From Chionoecetes opilio (lineage: Eukaryota; Arthropoda; Malacostraca; Decapoda; Majidae), in contig JACEEZ010006475.1 in NCBI GenBank assembly GCA_016584305.1, positions 12,501-76,500 of the forward strand: a stretch of DNA of 64,000 nt. Reading direction: 5' to 3'. Below, one piece after another: positions 36,401 to 51,968 of the stretch. The position numbers were made by a program, and so were the translations under genes. Below the pieces are notes generated by a model. It was given only the letters and a program-made list of their open reading frames with translations. It made no database searches and had not been told where the DNA came from. Numbering within the stretch: position 1 is the stretch's first letter; each line of letters starts with the position of its first letter.

Positions 36401-39400
36401 ATTTGGCTTCCATTAGACTATTTAAATGAATATAAGCGATAATTTATACATATGCCCTGTTTAGTATCCTTGCCCACTAGCATATTTGGTATAATAAGTT
36501 GCTTTTCAAAATGTTATGGGTGAGAACAGACGATTTTTTATATAGCAAAGGAAAGATCTGGACGTGAAGGGGTTAAGGAGTTTGTTGTGGAATAACCATA
36601 TCCACTCATGATGCAGATAAATGATGTAATGTAACCACCAAATGTTAATTAATGTTTTCAGTTTTATATGCACTGCTTCAGATTACAGTCCTTCATTATG
36701 CCACAGATTACAGTGCTTCATTATGCTGCAGATTACACTCCTTCATTATGCCACAGATTACAGTCCTTCATTATGCTGCAGATTACACTCCTTCATTATG
36801 CTGCAGATTACACTCCTTCATTATGCTACAGATTACAGTCCTTCATTATGCTACAGATTACAGTCCTTCATTATGCTTCAGATTACAGTGCTTCATTATG
36901 CCACAGATTACACTTACTTCATTATGCCACAGATTACAGTCCTTCATTATGCTACAGATTACAGTCCTTCATTATGCTTCAGATTACACTCCTTCATTAT
37001 GCTGCAGATTACACTCCTTCATTATGCCACAGATTACAGTCCTTCATTATGCTGCAGATTACACTCCTTCATTATGCCACAGATTACAGTCCTTCATTAT
37101 GCTACAGATTACAGTCCTTCATTATGCTTCAGATTACACTCCTTCATTATGCTGCAGATTACACTCCTTCATTATGCCACAGATTACAGTCCTTCATTAT
37201 GCCACAGATTACAGTCCTTCATTATGCTACAGATTACAGTCCTTCATTATGCTACAGATTACACTCCTTCATTATGCTGCAGATTACACTCCTCATTATG
37301 CACAGATTACAGTGCTTCATTATGCACAGATTACACCCTTCATTATGCCACAGATTACAGTCCTTCATTATGCCACAGATTACAGTCCTTCATTATGCTG
37401 CAGATTACACTCCTTCATTATGCCACAGATTACAGTCCTTCATTATGCCACAGATTACACTCCTTCATTATGCTGCAGATTACACTCCTTCATTATGCAC
37501 AGATACAGTCCTTCATTATGCCACAGATTACACTCCTTCATTATGCTGCAGATTACACTCCTTCATTATGCCACAGATTACAGTCCTTCATTATGCCACA
37601 GATTACAGTCCTTCATTATGCCACAGATTACAGTCCTTCATTATGCCACAGATTACAGTCCTTCATTATGCTACAGATTACACTCCTTCATTATGCTACA
37701 GATTACACTCCTTCATTATGCTACAGATTACACTCCTTCATTATGCCACAGATTACAGTCCTTCATTATGCCACAGATTACAGTCCTTCATTATGCTACA
37801 GATTACAGTCCTTCATTATGCTACAGATTACAGTCCTTCATTATGCTACAGATTACAGTGCTTCATTATGCCACAGATTACACTCCTTCATTATGCTACA
37901 GATTACAGTCCTTCATTATGCTACAGATTACACTCCTTCATTATGCTACAGATTACAGTCCTTCATTATGCTACAGATTACAGTGCTTCATTATGCTACA
38001 GATTACACTCCTTCATTATGCTACAGATTACACTCCTTCATTATGCCACAGATTACAGTGCTTCATTATGCCACAGATTACAGTCCTTCATTATGCCACA
38101 GATTACACTCCTTCATTATGCTACAGATTACAGTCCTTCATTATGCTACAGATTACAGTCCTTCATTATGCTTCAGATTACAGTGCTTCATTATGCCACA
38201 GATTACACTCCTTCATTATGCCACAGATTACAGTCCTTCATTATGCTACAGATTACAGTCCTTCATTATGCTTCAGATTACACTCCTTCATTATGCTGCA
38301 GATTACATTCCTTCATTATGCCACAGATTACAGTCCTTCATTATGCTGCAGATTACACTCCTTCATTATGCCACAGATTACAGTCCTTCATTATGCTACA
38401 GATTACAGTCCTTCATTATGCTTCAGATTACACTCCTTCATTATGCTGCAGATTACACTCCTTCATTATGCCACAGATTACAGTCCTTCATTATGCCACA
38501 GATTACACTCCTTCATTATGCTACAGATTACAGTCCTTCATTATGCTACAGATTACACTCCTTCATTATGCTGCAGATTACACTCCTTCATTATGCCACA
38601 GATTACAGTCCTTCATTATGCCACAGATTACAGTCCTTCATTATGCCACAGATTACAGTCCTTCATTATGCCACAGATTATAGTCCTTCATTATGCTGCA
38701 GATTACACTCCTTCATTATGCCACAGATTACAGTCCTTCATTATGCCACAGATTACACTCCTTCATTATGCTGCAGATTACAGTCCTTCATTATGCCACA
38801 GATTACAGTCCTTCATTATGCCACAGATTACACTCCTTCATTATGCTGCAGATTACACTCCTTCATTATGCCACAGATTACAGTCCTTCATTATGCCACA
38901 GATTACAGTCCTTCATTATGCCACAGATTACAGTCTTCATTATGCCACAAGATTACAGTCCTTCATTATGCTACAGATTACACTCCTTCATTATGCTACA
39001 GATTGCACTCCTTCATTATGCTACAGATTACACTCCTTCATTATGCCACAGATTACACTCCTTCATTATGCCACAGATTACAGTCCTTCATTATGCTACA
39101 GATTACAGTCCTTCATTATGCTACAGATTACAGTCCTTCATTATGCTACAGATTACAGTCCTTCATTATGCCACAGATTACACTCCTTCATTATGCTACA
39201 GATTACAGTCCTTCATTATGCTACAGATTACACTCCTTCATTATGCTACAGATTACAGTCCTTCATTATGCTACAGATTACAGTGCTTCATTATGCTACA
39301 GATTACACTCCTTCATTATGCTACAGATTACACTCCTTCATTATGCCACAGATTACAGTGCTTCATTATGCCACAGATTACAGTCCTCATTATGCCACAG

Positions 39401-42400
39401 ATTACACTCCTTCATTATGCTACAGATTACAGTCCTTCATTATGCTACAGATTACACTCCTTCATTATGCTACAGATTACACTCCTTCATTATGCTACAG
39501 ATTACACTCCTTCATTATGCTACAGATTACACTCCTTCATTATGCTACAGATTACAGTCCTTCACTATGCTACAGATTACAGTCCTTCATTATGCTACAG
39601 ATTACACTCCTTCATTATGCCACAGATTACAGTCCTTCATTATGCTACAGATTACACTCCTTCATTATGCTTCAGATTACACTCCTTCATTATGCTGCAG
39701 ATTACACTCCTTCATTATGCTACAGATTACAGTCCTTCATTATGCTACAGATTACAGTCCTTCATTATGCTACAGATTACAGTCCTTCATTATGCCACAG
39801 ATTACAGTCCTTCATTATGCCACAGATTACACTCCTTCATTATGCTTCAGATTACACTCCTTCATTATGCCACAGATTACACTCCTTCATTATGCTACAG
39901 ATTACAGTCCTTCATTGTGCCACAGATTACAGTCCTTCATTATGCTTCAGATTACAGTCCTTCATTATGCCACAGATTACAGTCCTTCATTATGCTACAG
40001 ATTACAGTCCTTCATTGTGCCACAGATTACAGTCCTTCATTATGCTACAGATTACAGTCCTTCATTATGCCACAGATTACAGTCCTTCATTATGCCACAG
40101 ATTACAGTCCTTCATTATGCCACAGATTACAGTGCTTCATTATGCCACAGATTACAGTCCTTCATTATGCTTCAGATTACAGTCCTTCATTATGCCACAG
40201 ATTACAGTCCTTCATTATGCTTCAGATTACAGTCCTTCATTATGCCACAGATTACAGTCCTTCATTATGCCACAGATTACAGTCCTTCATTATGCTACAG
40301 ATTACAGTCCTTCATTATGCTTCAGATTACAGTCCTTCATTATGCTTCAGATTACACTCCTTCATTATGCCACAGATTACAGTCCTTCATTATGCTACAG
40401 ATTACAGTCCTACATTGTGCCACAGATTACAGTCCTTCATTATGCTACAGATTACAAGTCCTTCATTATGCCACAGATTACACTCCTTCATTATGCTTCA
40501 GATTACAGTCCTTCATTATGCCACAGATTACACTCCTTCATTATGCTTCAGATTACAGTCCTACATTATGCTTACAGATTACAGTCCTTCATTATGCCAC
40601 AGATTACACTCCTTCATTATGCTTCAGATTACAGTCCATTCATTATGCTACAGATTACAGTCCTTCATTATGCCACAGATTACAGTCCTTCATTATGCTA
40701 CAGATTACAGTCCTTCATTATGCCACAGATTACAGTCCTTCATTATGCTACAGATTACAGTCCTTCATTATGCCACAGATTACAGTCCTTCATTATGCCA
40801 CAGATTACAGTCTTTTCATTATGCTTCAGATTACAGTCCTTCATTATGCCACAGATTACAGTCCTTCATTATGCTACAGATTACAGTCCTTCATTGTGCC
40901 ACAGATTACAGTCCTTCATTATGCTACAGATACAGTCCTTCATTATGCCACAGATTACAGTCCTTCATTATGGAACAGATTACAGTCCTTCATTATGCCA
41001 CGATTACAGTTCTTCATATGCCACAGATTACAGTCCTTCATTATGCTTCAGATTACAGTGCTTCATTATGCTACAAGATTACAGTGCTTCATTATGACAC
41101 AGATTACAGTGCTTCATTAAGCCACAGATTACACTCTTCATTATGCTGCAGATTACACTCCTTCATGATGTCCTTCATTATGCCACAGATTACAGTCCTT
41201 CATTATGCTACAGATTACAGTCCTTCATTATGCTACAGATTACAGTGCTTCATTATGCTACAGATTACAGTCCTTCTTTATGCCACAGATTACAGTGCTT
41301 CATTATGCCACAGATTACAGTGCTTCATTATGCTACAGATTACAGTCCTTCATTATGCCACAGATTACAGTGCTTCATTATGCTACAGGTTACAGTGCTT
41401 CATTATGCCACAGATTACAGTGCTTCATTATGCTACATATTACAGTCCTTCATTATGCTACAGATTACAGTCCTTCATTATGCTACAGATTACACTTCTT
41501 CATTATGCTACAGATTACAGTCCTTCATTATGCTACAGATTACAGTCCTTCATTATGCTACAGATTACAGTCCTTCATTATGCTACAGATTACAGTCCTT
41601 CATTATGCCACAGATTATAGTCCTTCATTATGCCACAGATTACAGTCTTTTCATTATGCTTCAGATTACAGTCCTTCATTATGCCACAGATTACAGTCCT
41701 TCATTATGCTACAGATTACAGTCCTTCATTGTGCCACAGATTACAGTCCTTCATTATGCTACAGATTACAGTCCTTCATTATGCCACAGATTACAGTCCT
41801 TCATTATGCCACAGATTACAGTCCTTCATTATGCCACAGATTACAGTGCTTCATTATGCCACAGATTACAGTCCTTCATTATGCCACAGATTACAGTCCT
41901 TCATTATGCTTCAGATTACAGTCCTTCATTATGCCACAGATTACAGTCCTTCATTATGCCACAGATTACAGTCCTTCATTATGCTACAGATTACAGTCCT
42001 TCATTATGCTTCAGATTACAGTCCTTCATTATGCTTCAGATTACACTCCTTCATTATGCCACAGATTACAGTCCTTCATTATGCTACAGATTACAGTCCT
42101 TCATTGTGCCACAGATTACAGTCCTTCATTATGCTACAGATTACAGTCCTTCATTATGCTGCAGATTACACTCCTTCATTATGCCACAGATTACAGTCCT
42201 TCATTATGCCACAGATTACAGTCCTTCATTATGCCACAGATTACAGTCCTTCATTATGCCACAGATTATAGTCCTTCATTATGCTGCAGATTACACTCCT
42301 TCATTATGCCACAGATTACAGTCCTTCATTATGCCACAGATTACACTCCTTCATTATGCTGCAGATTACACTCCTTCATTATGCCACAGATTACAGTCCT

Positions 42401-45400
42401 TCATTATGCCACAGATTACACTCCTTCATTATGCTGCAGATTACACTCCTTCATTATGCCACAGATTACAGTCCTTCATTATGCCACAGATTACAGTCCT
42501 TCATTATGCCACAGATTACAGTCCTTCATTATGCCACAGATTACAGTCCTTCATTATGCTACAGATTACACTCCTTCATTATGCTACAGATTGCACTCCT
42601 TCATTATGCTACAGATTACACTCCTTCATTATGCCACAGATTACACTCCTTCATTATGCCACAGATTACAGTCCTTCATTATGCTACAGATTACAGTCCT
42701 TCATTATGCTACAGATTACAGTCCTTCATTATGCTACAGATTACAGTGCTTCATTATGCCACAGATTACACTCCTTCATTATGCTACAGATTACAGTCCT
42801 TCATTATGCTACAGATTACACTCCTTCATTATGCTACAGATTACAGTCCTTCATTATGCTACAGATTACAGTGCTTCATTATGCTACAGATTACACTCCT
42901 TCATTATGCTACAGATTACACTCCTTCATTATGCCACAGATTACAGTGCTTCATTATGCCACAGATTACAGTCCTTCATTATGCCACAGATTACACTCCT
43001 TCATTATGCTACAGATTACAGTCCTTCATTATGCTACAGATTACACTCCTTCATTATGCTACAGATTACACTCCTTCATTATGCTACAGATTACACTCCT
43101 TCATTATGCTACAGATTACACTCCTTCATTATGCTACAGATTACAGTCCTTCACTATGCTACAGATTACAGTCCTTCATTATGCTACAGATTACACTCCT
43201 TCATTATGCCACAGATTACAGTCCTTCATTATGCTACAGATTACACTCCTTCATTATGCTTCAGATTACACTCCTTCATTATGCTGCAGATTACACTCCT
43301 TCATTATGCTACAGATTACAGTCCTTCATTATGCTACAGATTACAGTCCTTCATTATGCTACAGATTACAGTCCTTCATTATGCCACAGATTACAGTCCT
43401 TCATTATGCCACAGATTACACTCCTTCATTATGCTTCAGATTACACTCCTTCATTATGCCACAGATTACACTCCTTCATTATGCTACAGATTACAGTCCT
43501 TCATTGTGCCACAGATTACAGTCCTTCATTATGCTTCAGATTACAGTCCTTCATTATGCCACAGATTACAGTCCTTCATTATGCTACAGATTACAGTCCT
43601 TCATTGTGCCACAGATTACAGTCCTTCATTATGCTACAGATTACAGTCCTTCATTATGCCACAGATTACAGTCCTTCATTATGCCACAGATTACAGTCCT
43701 TCATTATGCCACAGATTACAGTGCTTCATTATGCCACAGATTACAGTCCTTCATTATGCTTCAGATTACAGTCCTTCATTATGCCACAGATTACAGTCCT
43801 TCATTATGCTTCAGATTACAGTCCTTCATTATGCCACAGATTACAGTCCTTCATTATGCCACAGATTACAGTCCTTCATTATGCTACAGATTACAGTCCT
43901 TCATTATGCTTCAGATTACAGTCCTTCATTATGCTTCAGATTACACTCCTTCATTATGCCACAGATTACAGTCCTTCATTATGCTACAGATTACAGTCCT
44001 ACATTGTGCCACAGATTACAGTCCTTCATTATGCTACAGATTACAGTCCTTCATTATGCCACAGATTACACTCCTTCATTATGCTTCAGATTACAGTCCT
44101 TCATTATGCCACAGATTACACTCCTTCATTATGCTTCAGATTACAGTCCTACATTATGCTTCAGATTACAGTCCTTCATTATGCCACAGATTACACTCCT
44201 TCATTATGCTTCAGATTACAGTCCTTCATTATGCTACAGATTACAGTCCTTCATTATGCCACAGATTACAGTCCTTCATTATGCTACAGATTACAGTCCT
44301 TCATTATGCCACAGATTACAGTCCTTCATTATGCTACAGATTACAGTCCTTCATTATGCCACAGATTATAGTCCTTCATTATGCCACAGATTACAGTCTT
44401 TTCATTATGCTTCAGATTACAGTCCTTCATTATGCCACAGATTACAGTCCTTCATTATGCTACAGATTACAGTCCTTCATTGTGCCACAGATTACAGTCC
44501 TTCATTATGCTACAGATTACAGTCCTTCATTATGCCACAGATTACAGTCCTTCATTATGGAACAGATTACAGTCCTTCATTATGCCACAGATTACAGTTC
44601 TTCATTATGCCACAGATTACAGTCCTTCATTATGCTTCAGATTACAGTGCTTCATTATGCTACAGATTACAGTGCTTCATTATGACACAGATTACAGTGC
44701 TTCATTAAGCCACAGATTACACTCCTTCATTATGCTGCAGATTACACTCCTTCATGATGTCCTTCATTATGCCACAGATTACAGTCCTTCATTATGCTAC
44801 AGATTACAGTCCTTCATTATGCTACAGATTACAGTGCTTCATTATGCTACAGATTACAGTCCTTCTTTATGCCACAGATTACAGTGCTTCATTATGCCAC
44901 AGATTACAGTGCTTCATTATGCTACAGATTACAGTCCTTCATTATGCCACAGATTACAGTGCTTCATTATGCTACAGGTTACAGTGCTTCATTATGCCAC
45001 AGATTACAGTGCTTCATTATGCTACATATTACAGTCCTTCATTATGCTACAGATTACAGTCCTTCATTATGCTACAGATTACACTTCTTCATTATGCTAC
45101 AGATTACAGTCCTTCATTATGCTACAGATTACAGTCCTTCATTATGCTACAGATTACAGTCCTTCATTATGCTACAGATTACAGTCCTTCATTATCACAG
45201 ATTATAGTCCTTCATTATGCCACAGATTACAGTCTTTTCATTAGCTTCAGATTACAGTCCTTCATTATGCCACAGATTACAGTCCTTCATTATGCTACAG
45301 ATTACAGTCCTTCATTGTGCCACAGATTACAGTCCTTCATTATGCTACAGATTACAGTCCTTCATTATGCCACAGATTACAGTCCTTCATTATGCCACAG

Positions 45401-48400
45401 ATTACAGTCCTTCATTATGCCACAGATTACAGTGCTTCATTATGCCACAGATTACAGTCCTTCATTATGCCACAGATTACAGTCCTTCATTATGCTTCAG
45501 ATTACAGTCCTTCATTATGCCACAGATTACAGTCCTTCATTATGCCACAGATTACAGTCCTTCATTATGCACAGATTACAGTCCTTCATTATGCTCAGAT
45601 TACAGTCCTTCATTATGCTTCAGATTACACTCTCATTATGCACAGATTACAGTCCTTCATTATGCTACAGATTACAGTCCTTCATTGTGCCACAGATTAC
45701 AGTCCTTCATTATGCTACAGATTACAGTCCTTCATTATGCCACAGATTACACTCCTTCATTATGCTTCAGATTACAGTCCTTCATTATGCCACAGATTAC
45801 ACTCCTTCATTATGCTTCAGATTACAGTCCTTCATTATGCCACAGATTACACTCCTACATTATGCTTCAGATTACAGTCCTTCATTATGCCACAGATTAC
45901 ACTCCTTCATTATGCTTCAGATTACAGTCCTTCATTATGCTACAGATTACAGTCCTTCATTATGCCACAGATTACAGTCCTTCATTATGCTACAGATTAC
46001 AGTCCTTCATTTAGCCACAGATTACAGTCCTTACTTATGCTACAGATTACAGTCCTTCATTATGCCACAGATTACAGTCCTTCATTATGCCACAGATTAC
46101 AGTCCTTCATTATGCTACAGATTACAGTCCTTCATTATGCTACAGATTACAGTGCTTCATTATGCTACAGATTACAGTGCTTCATTATGACACAGATTAC
46201 AGTGCTTCATTAAGCCACAGATTACAGTCCTTCATTATGCCACAGATTACAGTCCTTCATTATGCTACAGATTACAGTCCTTCATTATGCTACAGATTAC
46301 AGTGCTTCATTATGCTACAGATTACAGTCCTTCTTTATGCCACAGATTACAGTGCTTCATTATGCCACAGATTACAGTCCTTCATTATGCTACAGATTAC
46401 AGTCCTTCATTATGCCACAGATTACAGTGCTTCATTATGCCACAGATTACAGTGCTTCATTATGCTACAGGTTACAGTGCTTCATTATGCCACAGATTAC
46501 AGTGCTTCATTATGCTACATATTACAGTCCTTCATTATGCTACAGATTACAGTCCTTCATTATGCTACAGATTACACTTCTTCATTATGCTACAGATTAC
46601 AGTCCTTCATTATGCTACAGATTACAGTCCTTCATTATGCTACAGATTACAGTCCTTCATTATGCTACAGATTACAGTCCTTCATTATGCCACAGATTAT
46701 AGTCCTTCATTATGCCACAGATTACAGTCCTTCATTATGCCACAGATTACACTCCTTCATTATGCTACAGATTACAGTGCTTCATTATGCTACAGATTAC
46801 AGTCCTTTATTATGCCACAGATTACAGTCCTTCATTATGCTACAGATTACAGTGCTTCATTATGCTACAGATTACAGTCCTTCATTATGCCACAGATTAC
46901 AGTCCTTCATTATGCCACAGATTACAGTCCTTCATTATGCCACAGATTACAGTCCTTCATTATGCTACAGATTACAGTCCTTCATTATGCCACAGATTAC
47001 AGTGCTTCATTATGCTACAGATTACAGTCCTTCATTATGCCACAGATTACAGTCCTTCATTATGCCACAGATTACAGTCCTTCATTATGCCACAGATTAT
47101 AGTCCTTCATTATGCCACAGATTACAGTCCTTCATTATGCTACAGATTACAGTCCTTTATTATGCCACAGATTACAGTCCTTCATTATGCTACAGATTAC
47201 AGTGCTTCATTATGCTACAGATTACAGTCCTTCATTATGCCACAGATTACAGTCCTTCATTATGCCACAGATTACAGTCCTTCATTATGCCACAGATTAC
47301 AGTCCTTCATTATGCTACAGATTACAGTCCTTCATTATGCCACAGATTACAGTGCTTCATTATGCTACAGATTACAGTCCTTCATTATGCCACAGATTAC
47401 AGTCCTTCATTATGCCACAGATTACAGTCCTTCATTATGCCACAGATTACAGTCCTTCATTATGCCACAGATTACAGTCCTTCATTATGCTACAGATTAC
47501 AGTCCTTCATTATGCTACAGATTACAGTCCTTCATTATGCCACAGATTACAGTCCTTCATTATGCTACAGATTACAGTGCTTCATTATGCTACAGATTAC
47601 AGTCCTTCATTATGCTACAGATTACAGTCCTTCATTATGCCACAGATTACAGTCCTTCATTATGCCACAGATTACAGTCCTTCATTATGCCACAGATTAC
47701 AGTCCTTCATTATGCTTCAGATTACACTCCTTCATTATGCTTCAGATTACAGTCCTTCATTATGCTTCAGATTACAGTCCTTCATTATGCCACAGATGAC
47801 AGTGCTTCATTATGCCACAGATTACAGTCCTTCATTATGCTACAGATTACAGTCCCTCATTATGCCACAGATGACAGTCCTTCATTATGCCACAGATTAC
47901 AGTCCTTCATTATGCCACAGATTACAGTTCTTCATTATATCTTCCTACAGGCAGAGTCAAGCCAAACACTCCAAACGGCCTGGTATTGACCCAAAAGAGA
48001 CCTCAATAATAATGTTTCCTGGACAAGGGACTCAGTATGTAGGTGAGTAGAGGGAAGCCAAGACATGATCTCACACTAAGAACAAATAAAGGCTTAGTAG
48101 AGGGAAGCCAAGACATGATCTCACACTAAGACAACAAATAAAGGCTTAGTAGAGTGAAGCCAAGACATGATCTCACACTAAGACAACAAATAAAGGCTTA
48201 GTAGAGTGAAGCCAAGACATGATCTCACACTAAGACAACAAATAAAGGCTTAGTAGAGTGAAGCCAAGACAGGATCTCACACTAAGACAACAAATAAAGG
48301 CTTAGTAGAGTGAAGCCAAGACAGGATCTCACACTAAGACAACAAATAAAGGCTTAGTAGATGGAAGCCAAGACAGGATCTCACACTAAGACAACAAATA

Positions 48401-51400
48401 AAGGCTTAGTAGAGGGAAGCCAAGACATGATCTCACACTAAGACAACAAATAAAGGCTTAGTAGAGTGAAGCCAAGACATGATCTCACACTAAGACAACA
48501 AATAAAGGCTTAGTAGAGGGAAGCCAAGACATGATCTCACACTAAGACAACAAATAAAGGCTTAGTAGAGTGAAGCCAAGACAGGATCTCACACTAAGAC
48601 AACAAATAAAGGCTTAGTAGAGTGAAGCCAAGACAGGATCTCACACAAAGACAACAAATAAAGGCTTAGTAGAGGGAAGCCAAGACATGATCTCACACTA
48701 AGACAACAAATAAAGGCTTAGTAGAGTGAAGCCAAGACATGATCTCACACTAAGACAACAAATAAAGGCTTAGTAGAGTGAAGCCAAGACAGGATCTCAC
48801 ACTAAGACAACAAATAAAGGCTTCAATCTAACCCTGATGAAAAATTGTCATGTATATCAGGACTCATTCAGCATTTTATGTTCTTTTGCATTTTACAATG
48901 TAGACTAGTACATACTTTTTTATTATGGTTTCCCAGTGTTTTTGTGCTTAGGATGTAATTGAATACTGAATTGATTCTAGTTGTCTCATCTTATAACCCC
49001 TTGAGACCCAGAACGTAATTTATATTGTAATTTTGCTACCATTAGACGATTTTTAGTGACTATAAGCAATATTTTAGAGATGATATGACCTGTTTAGTAT
49101 GCTTGTCCACTAGCTAATTTGGTATATTTAGTTACTTTTCGTAATTTTATGGCTAACAACAGACTATTTTTTATAGCAAAGGAAAGATCTGGGCGTGAAG
49201 GGGTTAATGAACTATAGCTTACTGAGAGTCGGTGTGGGCCTCTCAATCACCATCATCCATGTTTACAGATCTCTGTCCTGGTGCAAACGTTTCTGGAGAA
49301 TGTGTACTTTTCACGTAACTTATATATCAAGAATTATTAAATTTTCATCCCCATAGTTTTGCCTCAGTGGTGTAGTGGCTAGCACGCTTAGCTAAGAATC
49401 TGCGGGCCCGGGTTCAAATCTGGGCAAGGTCCCGGGGGAAACCTGGGGAAGGTAACTGTGGTAACCCAGATGTCACACTAGACCAGTGTCCCGGGGTAGC
49501 GGGTTGTCACTCACCATAGGCTCAAGGGCTGATGTGACGGAGATGAGCACCGAGGCCACACACAGCATAGGGTAGAACAAGAAGTAATGGATTCAAGCTG
49601 GAAAAGGGTAGATTTAAAAAAGAAATAGGGAAAAACTAGTTCTCAAATAGTGGTAAATGAATGGAATGGATTCAGTAGACAGGTAGTTAGTGCGGAGTCA
49701 TTAGAGAGCTTTAAAAGGAGGCTAGATAAATTCATGGATGGGGATGAAAGGTGGATGTAGGTAGTGTTAAGTAACAGGAACTACCTCGTGTAGGTCTCAC
49801 GGCCTCTTGTAGCTTCCTTATTTTCTTCTTCATAGCGTATGCCCCCATCTTTACCTTTTATAGTTCTTGAAAGCTAATAATTCACTCATTGAACTTTATT
49901 CTTAGCCCTACCAATATAACTCACCTAAGTTATCATGAACAGGGATGGCCAAAGACCTCCTCAAGTACCCCAATGTGGAGGAAATGTATGAAGCAGCCTC
50001 AGCAATTCTGGGATATGACCTGCTGAAAATGTGCTTACAAGGCCCTCTGGACACCCTGACCAAGACGGAACACCAGCAGCCCGCCGTCTTCGTCACCTCT
50101 CTTGCTGCTGTGGAGAAGTAAGTGTTGCTGTGTGTGTTGATGGTGGAGAGAAGCATGCTCTTATAGATATTGGGAAGTTACTTTTCTAAATTTTCTGTTG
50201 AACTAGTGATCTTTTTCTGCTTTTTCTTAGCCTACATTTACATAAAAAAGATTGAAGTGAATGATATATGAGGCGCTGATTTCAGGAAGTCGATAAGCGC
50301 CATCAATACAAAACTAAGAAAATGGCTTAAAAATGTGTCAATGTTCAAAATGTCATATCTTTTGAACCAAGCATACAAAATGATGAATTCATCATTGTGT
50401 ATGCTTGGTTCAAAAGATATGACATTTTGAACATTGAAACATTTTCAAGCCATTTTCTTAGTTTTTTATTGATGGCGCTTATCGACTTCCTGAAATCAGC
50501 GCCTCATATACACCTTGCCTTCTCCCAAGCAAGTGGCGTGGCACATCAATGGGCATTTTGTTTGTATGTACTTTTTCTGGATTTTGTTTTTGTGAGAAAC
50601 AACTACCAGAGGAAGGGTAGTAAATCTAAACCCTCTTGCCATTGTTACTTTTAGTCGCCTCCTATAACACGTAGGGAATATGGAGACATGCATTTGACGC
50701 CTCATGTCTTGGGGCTGGTTGTATGGTTACCCACTTATATTGGATTTTTTAACGAGGTGAAAAATCCTGACCCCTTGCTGCTTACTGCCTGATATTTGAT
50801 GCCAGGAGAAGGGAATACTACGGTTCTTCTAAATTTCAGTTGTATTGTATCCTAGTTAACTATATTATCAGGTAAAGATAGGCATAATTTTAAGCATGAG
50901 ACCTTGAGATAGAATTGAATTTTCGCCTCGTTAAAAAAATGGACTGTAGCCTGGCTGAAGCACAGAGTACCCTAGACTAGTGTTGTGGCCAATGGGGTCG
51001 CCACATCCTTTACATACGCATATTCATCCATCCTTATAGCTACGTACGTATTATATGTACTCTCTAATGTACTCATGCCATGTGCCTTTATTATGGTTTT
51101 TTTGCTCTAGTACTTAAGTTAACTTTGTCTTGTTGTTGTTGTTGCTTTTTTGCCTGTATGCCTCCGGGTGATATTAAAATTATTATTATTATTATTATAG
51201 AGGTATATAGCTATTATCAATTATTTGCTTTACCGTAGATAACAGTGAAGTCGCCAGTTCTACGTTTCTTTGTTATTGACAGACGTGTGGTGGCGTTAAT
51301 ACTTACATTTGTACATCCATGATTTCAGGACAGTTAGAAGGGGCTATCTGGAGAGTCTGTGTCATTTTGTGTCTTCATCTGTGTCATATTAGGGCTATAA

Positions 51401-51968
51401 ATGAACAAATGACAAAAATAAAACAGAGTGGCGACCTCACTATACCTACTACAGTAAAGTCGCCAGCTAGTATTTTAACCCAACAGTTGAGTCGCCACTC
51501 TGGGGAATTCAGGGAAATTAGAGGTAACGTAAAACAAGTCTCTATATATATTAGCTGCGGAAGATGCTTGGATATATAAAAATTCCTCTGCCAACGTGAA
51601 AATAAATTCTATTAAAATTTGAAAGATCTGGCAAGTCTGCGTCCTGTCGCCCGAAAAGCTATTGTTTACTGTCTGTCATCGCGCGAAGAAAAACGTGAGA
51701 AACAAAATGCGCAACAGTTATATTTGCAGATACAAAGCATAAAACAACGCTGAAACAGGGTAGATTATACAGTCATGATATAAACTACTGTGTAACATCT
51801 TCAGTGGCACATAAAAATCAGTAGTGATGCTATAATTCGTAATATTTGGCGGCTGGCGACTTCACTGCAGGTGGCGACTTCACTGTTATCTACGGTAGTA
51901 CTTAAGTTCATTCCCTCGTCTATATATTATATTGTTGTTTTTCTTGTATGCCTTCAGGTGAGAATAAA

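Noticed and set aside
36642..48050. Giant open frames (up to 1,492 codons) across the 25-bp satellite as protein-coding genes
   Set aside because: They arise because the unit has no forward stop codon and a period of 1 modulo 3. There is no non-repetitive domain, and MCAT exon phases show that the array is intronic.
49366..49440. Functional tRNA gene
   Set aside because: A and B boxes are present, but the arms do not close into a cloverleaf and the sequence continues as a SINE body. The same holds for 8518-8600, 58530-58603 and 63920-64000.
50397..50654. Short plus-strand frame as a gene in MCAT intron 4
   Set aside because: It starts in the right arm of the palindrome, has no recognisable domain and lies entirely within the intron.
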